From Lactarius indigo (Eukaryota > Basidiomycota > Agaricomycetes > Russulales > Russulaceae), in assembly GCA_025766275.1 (NCBI GenBank), contig JAFKAC010000017.1, positions 62,001 to 126,000 of the forward strand: DNA of 64,000 nt, in the 5' to 3' direction. Below, one piece after another: positions 34,924-46,445 of the stretch; position 1 is the first letter of the stretch; each line of letters begins with the position of its first letter. The position numbers were made by a program, and so were the translations under genes. The notes under the pieces are model-generated. The model ran no database searches and had not been told where the DNA came from. It worked only from the letters and a program-made list of their open reading frames with translations.

Positions 34924-36391
34924 GTTTACGGGTCCAGGCGCAGAATCTGTGGGTGTGGGATGGACGAGGAGCTAGTCGATGGCGTTCTTTTTTTTTCGAT
35001 CGAGACATTGGTTGTATGTCACCCTTGCCTAGATGAATCTGTACCCACCCAGCTGCGCGCTGTGAATCTGACCCACCCAGAGCTTCGAGTTTCTGATATA
35101 CCTTTCTGTGATGGGGGCGCGACATGCGCACGCGTGCGGTGTACGGAAGCCGCGCACAACCACTGGTAAACCTACAGCATTGGAAATTCGATTGATCGTA
35201 CTCGGAAACCCCCGAGACAAGTGTTCCTGTTCCCTCCGCTCCACTTCCCTACTTCGCTCGACTAGGGGCAGAGCGGCACGCCACTCACATTAGCTCGAAG
35301 AGGCGCCGGCACTAAAGTTAGTCTTGTGCGTTGTATGCTCCTTCTGGTGCTTGGGTTGTCTATACACTAAATAGCTTGAATGATGTCGACTTCCAGCGCT
35401 TTGTGCATGCCGACATTTCTGGACTCCTTGTAGTTGTCTGGAGCGTGGATGAACAGTGAGTAAGGATCGTTTAGCCCTTACTTGTCCTTTTCCTGTCTGC
35501 ACAAATTTTTTTGGCTCTCCCTTGGTCCTTTTATTTCGTCGTTTTAAATTCTTTAAAAAAAATCCCTCACATGCAACGAGGGTGAAGACGAAATCGTATT
35601 TCTTCTACAGACGTATGGCCCGCGGAAATCCAGACCTCCCCCTAAACCCCCCCGCTGATAGTTAGCGGAAGATCGAGTCGGATGCATTGGATGAGCCAAG
35701 GCCCGGGTCGAATAGGGCTTGCGTGGAATTCCTCGGTCTCAGCTCTCAGAAGCGGCAAGGGCCGGAATTACCGGCAAACCCCCTGGATGTTCAGCGCAGG
35801 GCCTGGCCCGCGGATCCACCTCGACGACTTCGTCAAGTCGACAACTACCGTGCTGGTTAGTATTTTCATGACACAGTGTTGGAATTGAGTTGGCTTTCCC
35901 GTCCCAGCGGTACCTTGGGGGAACCCATCCGTAGGAGTCGCTCTTTTATCCTAACTTCAGTAATAGGCGAGGTACTAGGAATCGAGGATCCTTGGTGGCC
36001 CAAAACATCAGGCGCCTAACGCGTTCGCCTGACCCCGCAGATCTCCGCCACTCGTCGTAGTCTACATAAGGCACGCCTGATAAAAATTGCATGGAAGACG
36101 CGGGTGTTCGAAAGCATGGAGCAAGGGACTCGTGTTACAGGCGCAACACCCCGCGCGTGTACCAACTTGCCACTCCTGGGCTGTTGCAACCCATTGCGGA
36201 CTGTCTTTTTGTTTTGATTACGGAGAGTGCCGTTTTTTCCTCCGAAGGCTCCAATCCCTGGAATCCGCACTAACACTCGCGTTCTTAGGCGCTCACTTCT
36301 GTGTTCTGGTGGGTCGTTCTATAAATTTCCCCAGTACCCGCCTTGTTTTTGTTTGGAAAACCTCCTCATCTCACTCAACAAAGGCTATCCA
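34924..36391. other. spacer, left copy of a duplicated region
   Basis: About 1.5 kb between the ArfGAP gene and unknown-family gene A. Most of it matches 41313-42692 with gaps, and 35860-36320 also matches 38900-39500. No gene is seen in it. Confidence 0.6.
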
Positions 36392-37232
36392 ATGGCCCAT
36401 GGAAGACGTGAACACCTGAAAGACGACCGCTCCAACGGAGAAACAAATCCTCGTTCCACAGAGGCGTCGCAGTACCACCCTTCCGAGAACGAACACACGG
36501 AAGTGCCGTCGCAGAGTATGGTGAGAATTCACGACGGTCCCCGGCGTAGTCATCCTGACCACCCACATGACTTGCTTGGAGCCCCCACCTGCTGCTCCGC
36601 ACTACTTTGGCTATGCTCCTTGGAACGCCCCACCACCGCATCCCGGCGTTCAGGAACCGTGGTATGCGGTACCGGGTGCCAATGATGGTGTCCCGGGCCA
36701 TGGCGCTTGGCACGAACCGCCGCGACACAATTACCCCCCTGTTCCAGCAATGGCATGTCTGCTTACCGCGATGGTTCTCGTCGCTAATGCACATTGTACC
36801 TCTAGAGCGCTGCGTTGAGGCACATAGATCAGGGAGCGGGAAGCGCCGGTGGAGCCATTCCATACCACTGGGATAACGGGAACCCTGCAGGTGCAACATG
36901 CGTTTACGCCGCCCCCCCGCTCGCTTCCGTGAGTTTTTTCTCTACACGCCGACTCAGTCTCTAGTCGCCTAACATACGAATAGAACTCTCAGCCTAACGG
37001 CGTGGCGGGCCCTACACCGGCGGCTAACGTTCACTCCGTAGTTGGCCCAGGTCCGGACGCGCAACCTTATACTCCCAGTATCGATGCGCCTGTTTCTTCA
37101 GAAGCTCTCATGTCCCTGGCAAGGAGCCTCCTCCTCGATCTGGGGACCCGCGTTAAGGCACTCAACATGGAAGCGAGCGGGCGTGGTGGTTTGAGAGTAA
37201 CCATCACACTCGAGACGGTGGACACCGTCTGA
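36392..37232 (+). CDS. unknown clustered family, intact member A
   Basis: Four exons, 36392-36520, 36582-36752, 36806-36928 and 36984-37232, give 223 residues. Exon 1 begins MAHGRREH and is hydrophilic. Exon 2 is rich in P, H, Y and W (PPPAAPHYFGYAPW, then HGAWHEPPRHNYPPVPAM). Exon 3 holds GGAIPYHWDNGNPAGATC, and exon 4 ends in the conserved block LARSLLLDLGTRVKALNME, then GRGGLRVTITLETVDTV. Intron 2 starts with GC instead of GT, as in member B. It is a close paralogue of the gene at 42693 and a distant one of S1. No signal peptide or membrane segment. Function unknown. Confidence 0.7.
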
Positions 37233-38869
37233 AGTTGTTGGGATAAGGTTGGGAATGGAGATTGTGAAGTATCCAGATGACCAAATATTGTCTAGAAGAA
37301 ATGACATGTGCCCTTCTCCCGCGGGACTGACCGAATTGCAAGCAACCAAAATGCCAGAAGCACGAGTAAGAGTGTTACATTAAGGGACAATAACGCCTCC
37401 TCTCCGTGCTGATAAAAAATAGTCAGCGCGGCTAAGTCACTAGTATCGAGGACACGTCCTACGTTTTCTCTACCAGCGTTTATTTCCTAAATCGGGACGA
37501 TCACAAGGATCATGGGATCACGCCGATCACGGCCATTACCACCGTTGTGCTGTACTGGGACAACTGACATCGACCGTTGTGAATTACTCTATTCCCACAC
37601 ACTTATAGTGAGCGGGTGCAATATCTCGGGTCCTAGCTCTTGTGACGAAGACCCAAATTTTACCTGTCCTATCCATTGCACATTTTTCCTCCCCTGCACG
37701 GTTCCTCCCCATTCTTTCCTCCGTCACTTCCCGGGCCATATTTTCCCCCTATAATATAAAAGTTCGTACGCAATACAAATATGGGTTTCTGTTGATACGG
37801 CTGGGAAAGCGGCCTACTACTCGGATTTTTCAAGTTTCTACTTCACCCCTTCAACAGGCCTTAGTGTGGAGCAGACATACCCAGCTTTACCCGCATCGCA
37901 CGACTATTCCCTTTCCAAACCTCCTTGAACGAAGAATGGGTGCTAAGCAGGACTACGCGTGCACTGGCATGGGTCAACTGTAGCCCACCCATCGCCCACG
38001 GTGGTAGCACTTATGACAGGCAAATCCGATCCTATTTTATTTTACTCATTCCCAATCATGCTCCCTCCCCTTCCAAGAATCGTCCACATCACTAGTCAAA
38101 CATCATATGCCAAAAAAGAATTATGTGTTCATGATCTCCGAGCTGCTGAGTAGTCATACTATTGTAAGTAGCAACGTGTGCCACCTTCGATAGACGAAGA
38201 AAGAAAATATTGCGGCCCACACACGAGATTAAGGACTCGTAGGTTCTGCCAGAATATGAAAGAGGTCTGACTCAGAAGTAGTATGTTGGGAGAGAATGAT
38301 GTCTATACAAATTAAATACAATAAGAATGAAGCGGGAGAGGGGGGGGATCAAGCCAAGTCCCGAAGATGCCGTGGAGGAAATAGTCTCGGGCGCTAGGGC
38401 TACTATGAAGACTGGATATTTGGTCCGAGAGAGAAAGAAGGGGTCACTGGTGGTAAATTGGTAATGGAAAGAGGGGAAATTGGGAAGTTGGAGTGGAGGC
38501 AGTGATACAAAGAAGGGTGGAGATGGGAAGAGGTGAGAGGGCAGTCGGTGGGCATATCTTAGGAGTAGGGGCAGGATGATGTGGAAAGGGTAGAGAGGCA
38601 GTAGGCGATTCTAACTCCCAAATCGCAAATCAAGAAGTTACATAATCACCAGACTGTAGCGGCAACCCCCGAAGCCATGTTTTTTTTTTTTTGGCTCCGC
38701 TCGCATGATCTCTCTCTGTTTTTCGGAGATCTATCTCCTTTGATGTTCCAAACGCATTCAGTCAACGTGTTCACGTATCCGCCAGCTGTCACTGTAAGTG
38801 CTGTAGATTAAGTGTCCCCCTTACATACAAATGTTTTTCGCTCGGTTTTTTGAGAGTCGGTCTTTGGTT
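37233..38869. other. 1.6 kb spacer with a purine-rich tract
   Basis: No gene recognised. From about 38320 to 38600 the plus strand is strongly enriched in G and A, with several GGGAAAGG-like words. Confidence 0.5.
38320..38600 (+). repeat. purine-rich low-complexity tract
   Basis: Imperfect G/A-rich DNA (for example AGGGGGGGGATC, GAGAGAAAGAAGGGG, GGAAAGAGGGG), non-coding in all frames. Confidence 0.5.
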
Positions 38870-38879
38870 TGAGTCGCAC

Positions 38880-39753
38880 GTCCCGGGGAATAACTAAATG
38901 GATTCAATAACAAAGCCCCCCGGTGTGTTCGGTGCGGCAACTCCCGAAGCATTTAGTGAGATATACGATGCTGTAAAGTACCGGTGTAACCAACGGCACC
39001 TCTCGGGTCTCGAGGCGTACAGTGCGGAATATCTCAGGACTTTACCAAGCTGACAGCTACTATGCCAACGAGTCGTAGATACACTGTTAGGATTGACTCG
39101 GCTTCCTTGTCCCAGCGGAACCTTGGTAGGACCTACTCGTAGGAATTGCCGTTTCATCCCAACCTACTGTACGGTGCTGAGTTATCTCACCAAGCCACAT
39201 TGTGTATGTTATGTATTAGGCGCCTACTCCTGACACCACAGATCCTCGCTACTCGTCACTCTGCGCTGGTATTTTAGCACGGGATTAGCGCGGGCGGCGC
39301 AACGCAGTGTGTGTGCCAGCCTGCCACTGCCGGACGTGAAACTGTTACATGTTACAGCTCATTACGGTCTTCCTGTTATGAATACGGGGATTGCCGTTTT
39401 GCCTTGGAGCGCGCCAGTCTCTTGTCTGGGGATCCGCACAACCATTCGCGATCTTAGGCGCCATTCTGTGTTCCGGCGGGTCGTTCCGACCACGCATAAT
39501 ACGGGCGAAGTGGGGTGATTGCCGTGAACTATTTGATCGACAAGTACCCGTTCAAGGAAGGCGACAGGGAAGGCGATATCTTTTCTTAACTTCCCAATAG
39601 TCCAGGACCAATGCTTTCGCCGCTTTTGTCCCTCATGGCTCCCTCGCTAGGTATTACAAACTGGATGCGCGTACCGATATAATCCATATGGAACCAAGTG
39701 GAGATGGTATCGTGGAGACGACTATCGCACTCAAGGTGGCAGACCTCGTTTAA
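38880..39753 (+). pseudogene. fragment of unknown-family gene with its 5' flank
   Basis: 38900-39500 matches the upstream flank of member A (35860-36320). After a deletion the end of the coding region remains at 39634-39753, reading SLARYYKLDARTDIIHMEPS and then GDGIVETTIALKVADLV before TAA. Exons 1-3 are missing, so it is a partial copy. The part 39840-39960 also resembles 44091-44200. Confidence 0.65.
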
Positions 39754-40429
39754 TACATTCAGAGAGCTGTAACAAGCAGAAGGGGTCGAGTAATATTAGT
39801 AAGGATTCTGTTGTTGCACATGATATCGAGAGAACAGAAAAACAAAACGTGGGGTTCACCTGCCAGGAGTCACTGTCCTAGATACGGCGTCCGGTCTGAC
39901 CGTGATTGTATCTATCATGACTGCATATGGGGAGACCAAGGTAGGAACAGGAGGCCCACACGGATAGTCCGTAAAGATCGCAGGAGGCGAGCGAGACCCT
40001 ATTGAACATTAGAAAATGGTGACCAATGACGCACCAAGTAGCTCCAGCCTCCAGGGCAGATCGGGTTTCTCGCTAGTAATCAAGCTCCAATAGCGAGAAC
40101 GCTGCGAATGAAAAATAACTCTCGAATACGTTGTCGGTGACTCTGTGGGATCAGAGAGACGGCCGGTGAGTTTCAGCTCACGCGGTGCGGTTGCTGTTAA
40201 ATCGGTTCGTGTGGCTGGTTATTGGGTGATCGGCGCTTCGCGCAAGAGTGGGTTTCATTTCAGAGGCGTGCAATTACAAGCTCCAACTCCAGCAGGGGTG
40301 TTTGTATGTCCGCGTCAGGTCGCGTCAGGCTGTCAAAGGTACAAGATCGTAAGTTACATGACGTACAGTACAGAATGTGATACTGTAGTCCTCGTTGCCC
40401 TTAGGACTGGCCCCTCGGCTCGGGGATTC
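39754..40429. other. intergenic, no intact gene
   Basis: Includes a weak match of 39845-39930 to the small frame at 44091. The frame open from 40145 runs into the ArfGAP relic. Confidence 0.45.
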
Positions 40430-41312
40430 CATATCCGCGGCCTCCCCACGCACTCCCCACGCACCATCACGGTTTCCCTGCTCCCCGAGTCCTTGCGCTC
40501 AAAATCAGCCTCAGCAGCCACCACATCGCGCACGCCCAACTTGAGCACTTCTTCTACCAGCATATGTGCCGCGCCCCCCGCAAGAGTCAAGAAGGGGCTC
40601 GCGGCGAAGAAAGCAGCTCCGGTGGACTTTGTGGAGGCTGAGCGCCGCGTGGCTGCTGAGGCTGAATCTTGGGTTGAACGGATTTGTAAGCTCGATCGCG
40701 AGCGCGAAGAGGCCGAAGCTTGCAGGCAGTACTCGACCTGAAGAACAGGAGCGCCGCCACTATTCCGCGTGCGTGCTAAACAGGCGGTATGGTGTAGATG
40801 TGGAGGGGCTCGGAATGGGAATGAAAAAAATGCTTGCTCGGTTTTGCAGTGCCCCCTCGTACGACTAGCGGCTACATGAGCGGCCACACATTTTTCCGCA
40901 CTCGGGAATTGCCGTGATAGACCTTTTTGTCTCCAACTTGAGCTTGAACCTAGCCACCGCACGTCATCGTACTGTATCATCTTTGCTCAGATTGACCGCA
41001 CCAGTCGTGTCGTGGAGGACGCGCTGACCACAGCCCGTGACCGCTTCGGAAACCAGAAGGCGGTTTCGAGCGATGTGTTCTTCGAGCAGGGTTCGTTCCA
41101 CGCGGCCCCTTTGATGTTCAAAACACACGACAACACTTCCGTCACCCAGTCACTGAGTAGATAAAGAGACCCCTTACGATGCTAACGTCTTTACAACAGC
41201 CGGCCTTGGTCGCATGTTCTGGGATATAACCCTTCTCAGCACGGGGATATCCGGAGTTTTGACGCTGGCGGCCGTATGACCCAATTCTCGGGTTATCTGG
41301 AACAGATAACAG
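40430..41312 (+). pseudogene. decayed copy of the ArfGAP (GLO3) gene
   Basis: 40440-40870 follows exon 4 of the ArfGAP gene at 33.9-34.4 kb ([20 protein letters not shown]; the parent has [20 protein letters not shown]). An insertion and frameshifts then end the frame at about 40741. Around 41000-41080 the DNA matches exon 5 (DRFGNQKAVSSDVFFEQGS), and around 41276-41312 the last exon (in the parent, [11 protein letters not shown]). The zinc-finger exons are absent. It is a 5'-truncated relic made by the same duplication that produced unknown-family member B. Confidence 0.85.
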
Positions 41313-42692
41313 AGCGCTCATTTTGGGAGGCGGCGCTGCGGAATTTGTGGGTGGGACGAGACGGAAAGATGCGTTCTTTTTTCGAGTTCTCGAGTGAGAT
41401 AGTCATCCTTGCCCCGAAGGTTCTGAACCAGCCGGGCTGTGTGCGTGAATCCGACCCTCTCAGAGCGCCGAAGGTCTGGTTTACCTTTCCATAATCGAGG
41501 CGCGGCATTGCGCGGGCAAGCGCGGTGTAAGGAAGCCGTCGAACTTGCCACCTAGTGACTGCAGAACTGTATTGGGAATTGACTGCTACGTCCACTTCAC
41601 TACGTGCCGTGCTCCACTACAGTCGGAAAGCCCCGAGAGAAGGTATAGTGCTCCACCCTTGTCCTACTCTCTACCGCGGTTCACGTGGTACCACTGATAA
41701 GAGCTCAGATATGCTTACGCTGAAGCTAGTCCTTGCATTGTAGTATACTCCTAGGCTGCTCTGCAGTAAGTTTTAGACTCTTTTCCACGACGACATTTCT
41801 AGCTGCCTCGAACAATTGTATTGTTTTACAGGGTGGAGTCTTCCAATTCTTACCTATCGTCCTGTCTGCACCAGATCATTTCTCGCTCCTTTTCGTATTT
41901 TAACAAACAAAAATCCACCACTTATGCCGAAGGTAACGACGTGATCGCACAAGGAATGGTCACCGGTCACCGATCACTGACACACCAGTCATTCCGTACC
42001 ACCGTGGAAGTGGTGCAGTCCGTGGTGAGCGGGAAATCCCGAACGTCTTCCAAAGCTTCCGTAGATGGTGAGCGTTAGTAAGTATAGGAGACAAAGTTGA
42101 TGCACAAACACCGAGTCGTATGGCGGTGTGAGTAGCGCCTCCAGCGCACAACTCCTCGGCTCAACTACGGCAACGGCCGGAAGTAGTTTGTGACAGGCCT
42201 TGGATAGAACGTTCCGAACCAGGTACCAGCAAAGTGAAAGTCTGAATGCCTGTGCTGGGCGAGCTCTTACCTTCTCCCGCCCCCGCAGATCTCCGTGACT
42301 CGTCTGTCTCGCTACTAGGTACACATGGAAGACGTAGAGTCGTAGTGCATGTATCGTAGCACCTAGACCCGGGTGAGCGGCGCAACCCCATGCATGCGAG
42401 CCAACTCGGTGCCAACTTGCCAATACTGGACTGGACTGGTCTGGACTGTTACATGTTACAGCCCATTAAGGAATACAAGCTTATTTTTGGTTCGGGGAGT
42501 GCCGCTTTGCCTCCGAGCGGCCAATCTCTGGTCTGCGGGAATCTGCGCAAACATTCACGTTCTTAGATGCTGTGCTGTGTCCTGGAGGTAGTTCTGACCT
42601 AGGTTCCAAACTGGTTAGAATGATATAAATCTGGCCAGCATCCACCTTGGTTCTTTCGAAAATATCCCATATCACACTACAAAGGCGATCCA
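41313..42692. other. spacer, right copy of a duplicated region
   Basis: Matches 34924-36391 in order, with gaps. It links the ArfGAP relic to member B exactly as the ArfGAP gene is linked to member A. No gene is seen. Confidence 0.6.
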
Positions 42693-43529
42693 ATGGCCCA
42701 TGGAAGAGGTGAATACTACCAGAGAGACGTCCGTTACAGTGCAGAAACATCTCTTCGATCTACAGATGCGTTTCAGTACCACCTTTCCAAGAATGATCAC
42801 ATGGACGGGCCACAGCATGGAACGGTGAGCATTCATGGTGGTCCCTAGTTGGCTTAATAGTAACCTACACGACTCGTTTTGAAGCCCCAGCCCACTGCAC
42901 ATTACCATGACTATGCCCCTTTGACTGCCCCACGGCCCCATCCAGGCCTTCAGGAGTCCTACTATGTGCCATCTGCCAATGATTGTGCCCCTAGCCATGG
43001 CGCTTGGGACAAAATGCGACATAATTTTCCTCCCGTTCCAGGAATGGCAAGTCCGCTCCTCATTGTTGTGTTCTCGTCGCTAACTCACATTGCAATTCTA
43101 GAGTGCTGCGTCTCGATACACAGATCATGGAACAGCGAACCCCGGTGGAGCTATTCCATACCACTGGGATAACAGGAACCCTGCAGGTGCAACATGCGCC
43201 TATGCCCCACCGCTCGCTTCCGTGAGTTTTTCTGCACCCCAACTCAGTTCGAGTCTCCAGTTGCCTATCATACCAAATAGTCCTCTCAACCTAACGGTAA
43301 TGCGGGCCTTACACCGTCTCCTAACGTTCGCTCTGTAGTCGGCCCCGGTCCAGATGGACAACCTTATCCCTCCGGTATCGATGCGCCTGTTTCCTCAGAA
43401 CCTCTCATGTCCCTGGCAAGAAGCCTCATCCTCGATCTGGAGACCCGCGTTAAGGTACTTAACATGGAAGTAAGTGAGCGTGGCGGTTTGAGAGTAACCA
43501 TCACACTCGAGACGGCGGACACAGTCTGA
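42693..43529 (+). CDS. unknown clustered family, intact member B
   Basis: Close paralogue of member A with the same plan: exons 42693-42824, 42885-43046, 43102-43221 and 43281-43529, giving 220 residues. It begins MAHGRGEYYQRDVRY. Exon 2 has HGAWDKMRHNFPPVPGM, exon 3 GGAIPYHWDNRNPAGATC, and exon 4 ends LARSLILDLETRVKVLNMEV, then ERGGLRVTITLETADTV. Intron 2 begins GCAAGT, the usual form of a GC donor. The coding region is open and all phases fit, while the ArfGAP copy on its left has decayed. That contrast suggests selection or recent duplication of the unknown gene. Confidence 0.7.
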
Positions 43530-43734
43530 GGTGGTTGGTATAAAGTTGGGAAGTTGGGAACGGAGGTTGTGGAGCATATTGATAATGAAATGCTGTCTGG
43601 AATAAATGGCACGCGTTCTTCCCCCCACAAGACCGACTGAATTGTGAACAATGTGAACAACAATTTCCAGAAACACTAGTAAGAGTGTCACATTAGGGGT
43701 CAGCACGGCTACTAGTATCAAGGACGTTGCGATG

Positions 43735-43997
43735 ACACAACCTACGTTTTATTTATTTTCTAAATTGGGGAAATCACAGGATCATGGGGCTGATCGGCTA
43801 ATACCCACAGCGGGGCCAGTACAAACAGAGAGTCTACACCTACCACCGAAAGCTCCAGGTCCTCCGAGTTTCTCAGGTCCCTGGCCAGACATTACATACT
43901 CGATCCGAGGACTAAGGTCGGCACAATCCACATGGAGCCGAGTGGGAACGGTCTCTTAGAGATGATTGTAACAATCGAAGTGGTGGACACCGTTTGA
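43735..43997 (+). pseudogene. C-terminal fragment of an unknown-family gene
   Basis: 43880-43997 reads SLARHYILDPRTKVGTIHME, then PSGNGLLEMIVTIEVVDTV and TGA. This is the last-exon block of members A and B. It is most like the fragment ending at 39753. Upstream exons are missing. Confidence 0.65.
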
Positions 43998-44090
43998 TGC
44001 ATTGGTATTCAGAGAGCTTATTGGGCAAAGGTGTAGAGTGGTACAACCGGAGAATGTTCTATCGTAAAAGCATGTAGGAAAAAGAGCCAA

Positions 44091-44300
44091 GTGTCGGACA
44101 CTCTTTCAGAAGTCACTGTTCCAGATGCGGCGCCAGGTCCAGCCATTATAATTAAAGTCGACCCCAAAGGGTTATATTTGATTGGAAAGGAATACGGAGA
44201 GGGGGGGATCCACGCAGTGTCGGTGTCTGTAGAAATTTTAGGAAGTGAGGGAGATCCTATCGGGCGCTGTAAAACGGGGTCAAATGACGTGCTACGGTAA
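44091..44300 (+). CDS. small hypothetical frame
   Basis: A 69-codon frame (MSDTLSEVTVPDAAPGPAII start) with alternating hydrophobic residues as in beta strands. A degraded relative lies at about 39845-39930. It may be a missing exon of the duplicated locus instead of a gene of its own. Confidence 0.25.
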   Translation: MSDTLSEVTVPDAAPGPAIIIKVDPKGLYLIGKEYGEGGIHAVSVSVEILGSEGDPIGRCKTGSNDVLR

Positions 44301-45042
44301 GTAGCGCCATGGCTGTCTCAAAGGGCAGTGGTTGGGATCCCGGCCAAGGATCGAGTTTTGAGTTTCGGCGCCGGGAATGCTGTGCACGAAAACAACTACG
44401 GATGCCGTTGGTGACCCTACGGGATTAGTTTATTACCGCATTACATCTGTCCAGTTTGTCAGGTCCAATGAATACCCCCTCTTAGTCCCCTTCCTGATGG
44501 AAATATTTGTTCATCTACGCCTTCAGCGCATTGCACAAGCAAGCCGTGCGTCCGCGTCAGGCTGTAAAAGTTTGGTCGCTGTACATACGTACATGATAGC
44601 CCCGGCTCCTCGGATCAGGTATTCCACATCCGCGGAGCCCAAGTGCTCTTCCTTGCTAAGGCGATTGCTGGTTTTTTGTTGCACGGATTATCTGCCGTGG
44701 CACGAACAAGGCCACGATCGAGACCACGATTGTCTGGGAAATATGAAGGACGGAAACTGGGCCCGCCTTCCAAGCATGCTAATCAAGCCCGACAACATAG
44801 GCCAAAGGATTGCCACTATTTGTGTAACAAGAGCTTAACTGAGATCGAGAACGGTGGTTCATACGTTCATACATGAAGTTGGGTTGAAGTCGTTGATTGG
44901 GATTGGGTTAGGGTTTGCGGCACGCGCCATCCGGTTTGTTTGTATTTCATCGCGGGTTCATCAGCCTCGACGCACTTACACCCCCACTCGCATCTACACC
45001 AACGAAGCGATCTATCCCACCTCCATCTATTCCACGACAACT
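44301..45042. other. intergenic with a third ArfGAP-linked fragment
   Basis: 44540-44650 matches 40310-40450, the DNA before the ArfGAP relic. This suggests a third, shorter copy of the duplication. Otherwise it is the promoter side of the EB1 gene. Confidence 0.45.
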
Positions 45043-46121
45043 ATGGGCGAGTCGCGTTCTGACCTTCTTGCATGGCTCAACGAGCTACTGCAGATCAACT
45101 ATACCAAGATCGAGCAATGCGGTACCGGCGCTGCCTACTGTCAGATCCTCGACTCTATCTATCGTGTGTTTTTCGATAATTTCTTCAATCCTTGTTCACA
45201 AGTTTGTAAATCTACAGTGGACATTCCCATGACACGCGTCAAAATGAACGCAAGACACGAATACGAATTTATAGCGAATTTCAAAGTGATGCAGAATGTT
45301 TTCAAAGCCAAGCGGATAGAGAAGGTGCGTTCGTGTCCTTGTCCAACACAACCTCTTTCTTATCTTTGTAAATGCAGCCCATCCCCGTAGAAAAACTAGT
45401 CAAATGCAAAATGCAGTACGTCATTTGTTTTTTTTTTCTCGCCTCGCGTCAGAACCGCCACGCCGACTTTTTCACGTGCCCCCACCTTAACCAGGGATAA
45501 TCTCGAGTTTATGCAATGGATGAAACGGTTCTGGGATACCAATTACCCAGGACACCCATACGATCCCGTTGCGCGGCGGCGTGGCCAGGCAACCGACACG
45601 CCTGCGACTCTAGCCCCTCTCGCGGCGCGCTCAACGGCTACCCCCGGCGCTGGCAGCGGGCGCTCTGGAGGAAAGACGCCTATCGGTGGACATCGCGCGG
45701 GGAGTGCAACGGCCGTGCGCCATGAGGCGGTGGCCGAGCTTCAGGCACAGCTGAAAGAGATGTCCACGCACCTCGAAGGTCTCGAGAAGGAGCGAGACTT
45801 TTATTTCGCCAAGGTCTGTATTCTTTCCTTTCTTCCTACGCGTGGTGGCGCGTGTTTTCTTGTTGTTGTTGTTGTTTGGCTCACGCATGTACACTCACAG
45901 CTGCGCGATATCGAGATCCTGGTGCAGAACCAGATGGAAGAACTAGCAAAGGATGGTCGTGAAGATGCGACGCTGAATGAGATTCAGAAGATATTGTATT
46001 CGACCGAAGTACGCAGTCCATTACTCCTTCCTACTATGTAGTTTTGCCGACAAGTACACGACAGGACGGCTTTGAGGTACCGGAAGGCGGGGTGGCTCCA
46101 GATGAGGAGGAGACGTTCTAA
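45043..46121 (+). CDS. EB1-family microtubule plus-end protein (Mal3/Bim1)
   Basis: Tracks growing microtubule ends and recruits partners there. Exons 45043-45163, 45218-45324, 45378-45415, 45495-45813, 45901-46008 and 46065-46121 give 249 residues. The N-terminal calponin-homology domain is clear: SDLLAWLNELLQINYTKIEQ, CGTGAAYCQI, RVKMNARHEYEFIANFKVMQ and KLVKCKMQ. The segment FMQWMKRFWDTNYPGHPYD closes it. A G/S/A-rich linker follows, then a coiled coil (VAELQAQLKEMSTHLEGLEK to LRDIEILVQNQ) and an acidic tail ending EEETF. That is the EEY/F-type end recognised by CAP-Gly domains. The length is near the family norm. Confidence 0.94.
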
Positions 46122-46445
46122 GCGGGCCTCTTGTCTTACACACGTATAGCTAAGCATCACAACATCAATCATACCCCGTAGTTCCCCGCCTTTGCTTTGT
46201 CTGGTCTCTAGTACCGCTGTAATTTCTGCGTCTTCGTTAGTATATTCTACCCAATTGAAGCGAGCGTGGCTGAGTCAAAATACAACCTGATCGACATGAT
46301 TTACTGATAAGCTATCTCAATTGGGGTACGTTAGTTACCCTGCCCGCTGATCTTCCCCCGCAAGCCCCTGTGCCTTATATTGTAGGCCTGGGAATTCCTC
46401 GGACCGGAATTGGCTGCGTCGTTGAGCTGTCGTTGAGCGCCGTAA
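46122..46445. other. short intergenic
   Basis: 324 bp between two genes on the same strand; no feature seen beyond the flanks. Confidence 0.5.

Noticed and set aside
44883..44920. TTAGGG-like words (GGGATTGGGTTAGGGTTT)
   Set aside because: A single TTAGGG in GT-rich DNA, not an interstitial telomere array; a similar lone word near 50190 is also isolated.
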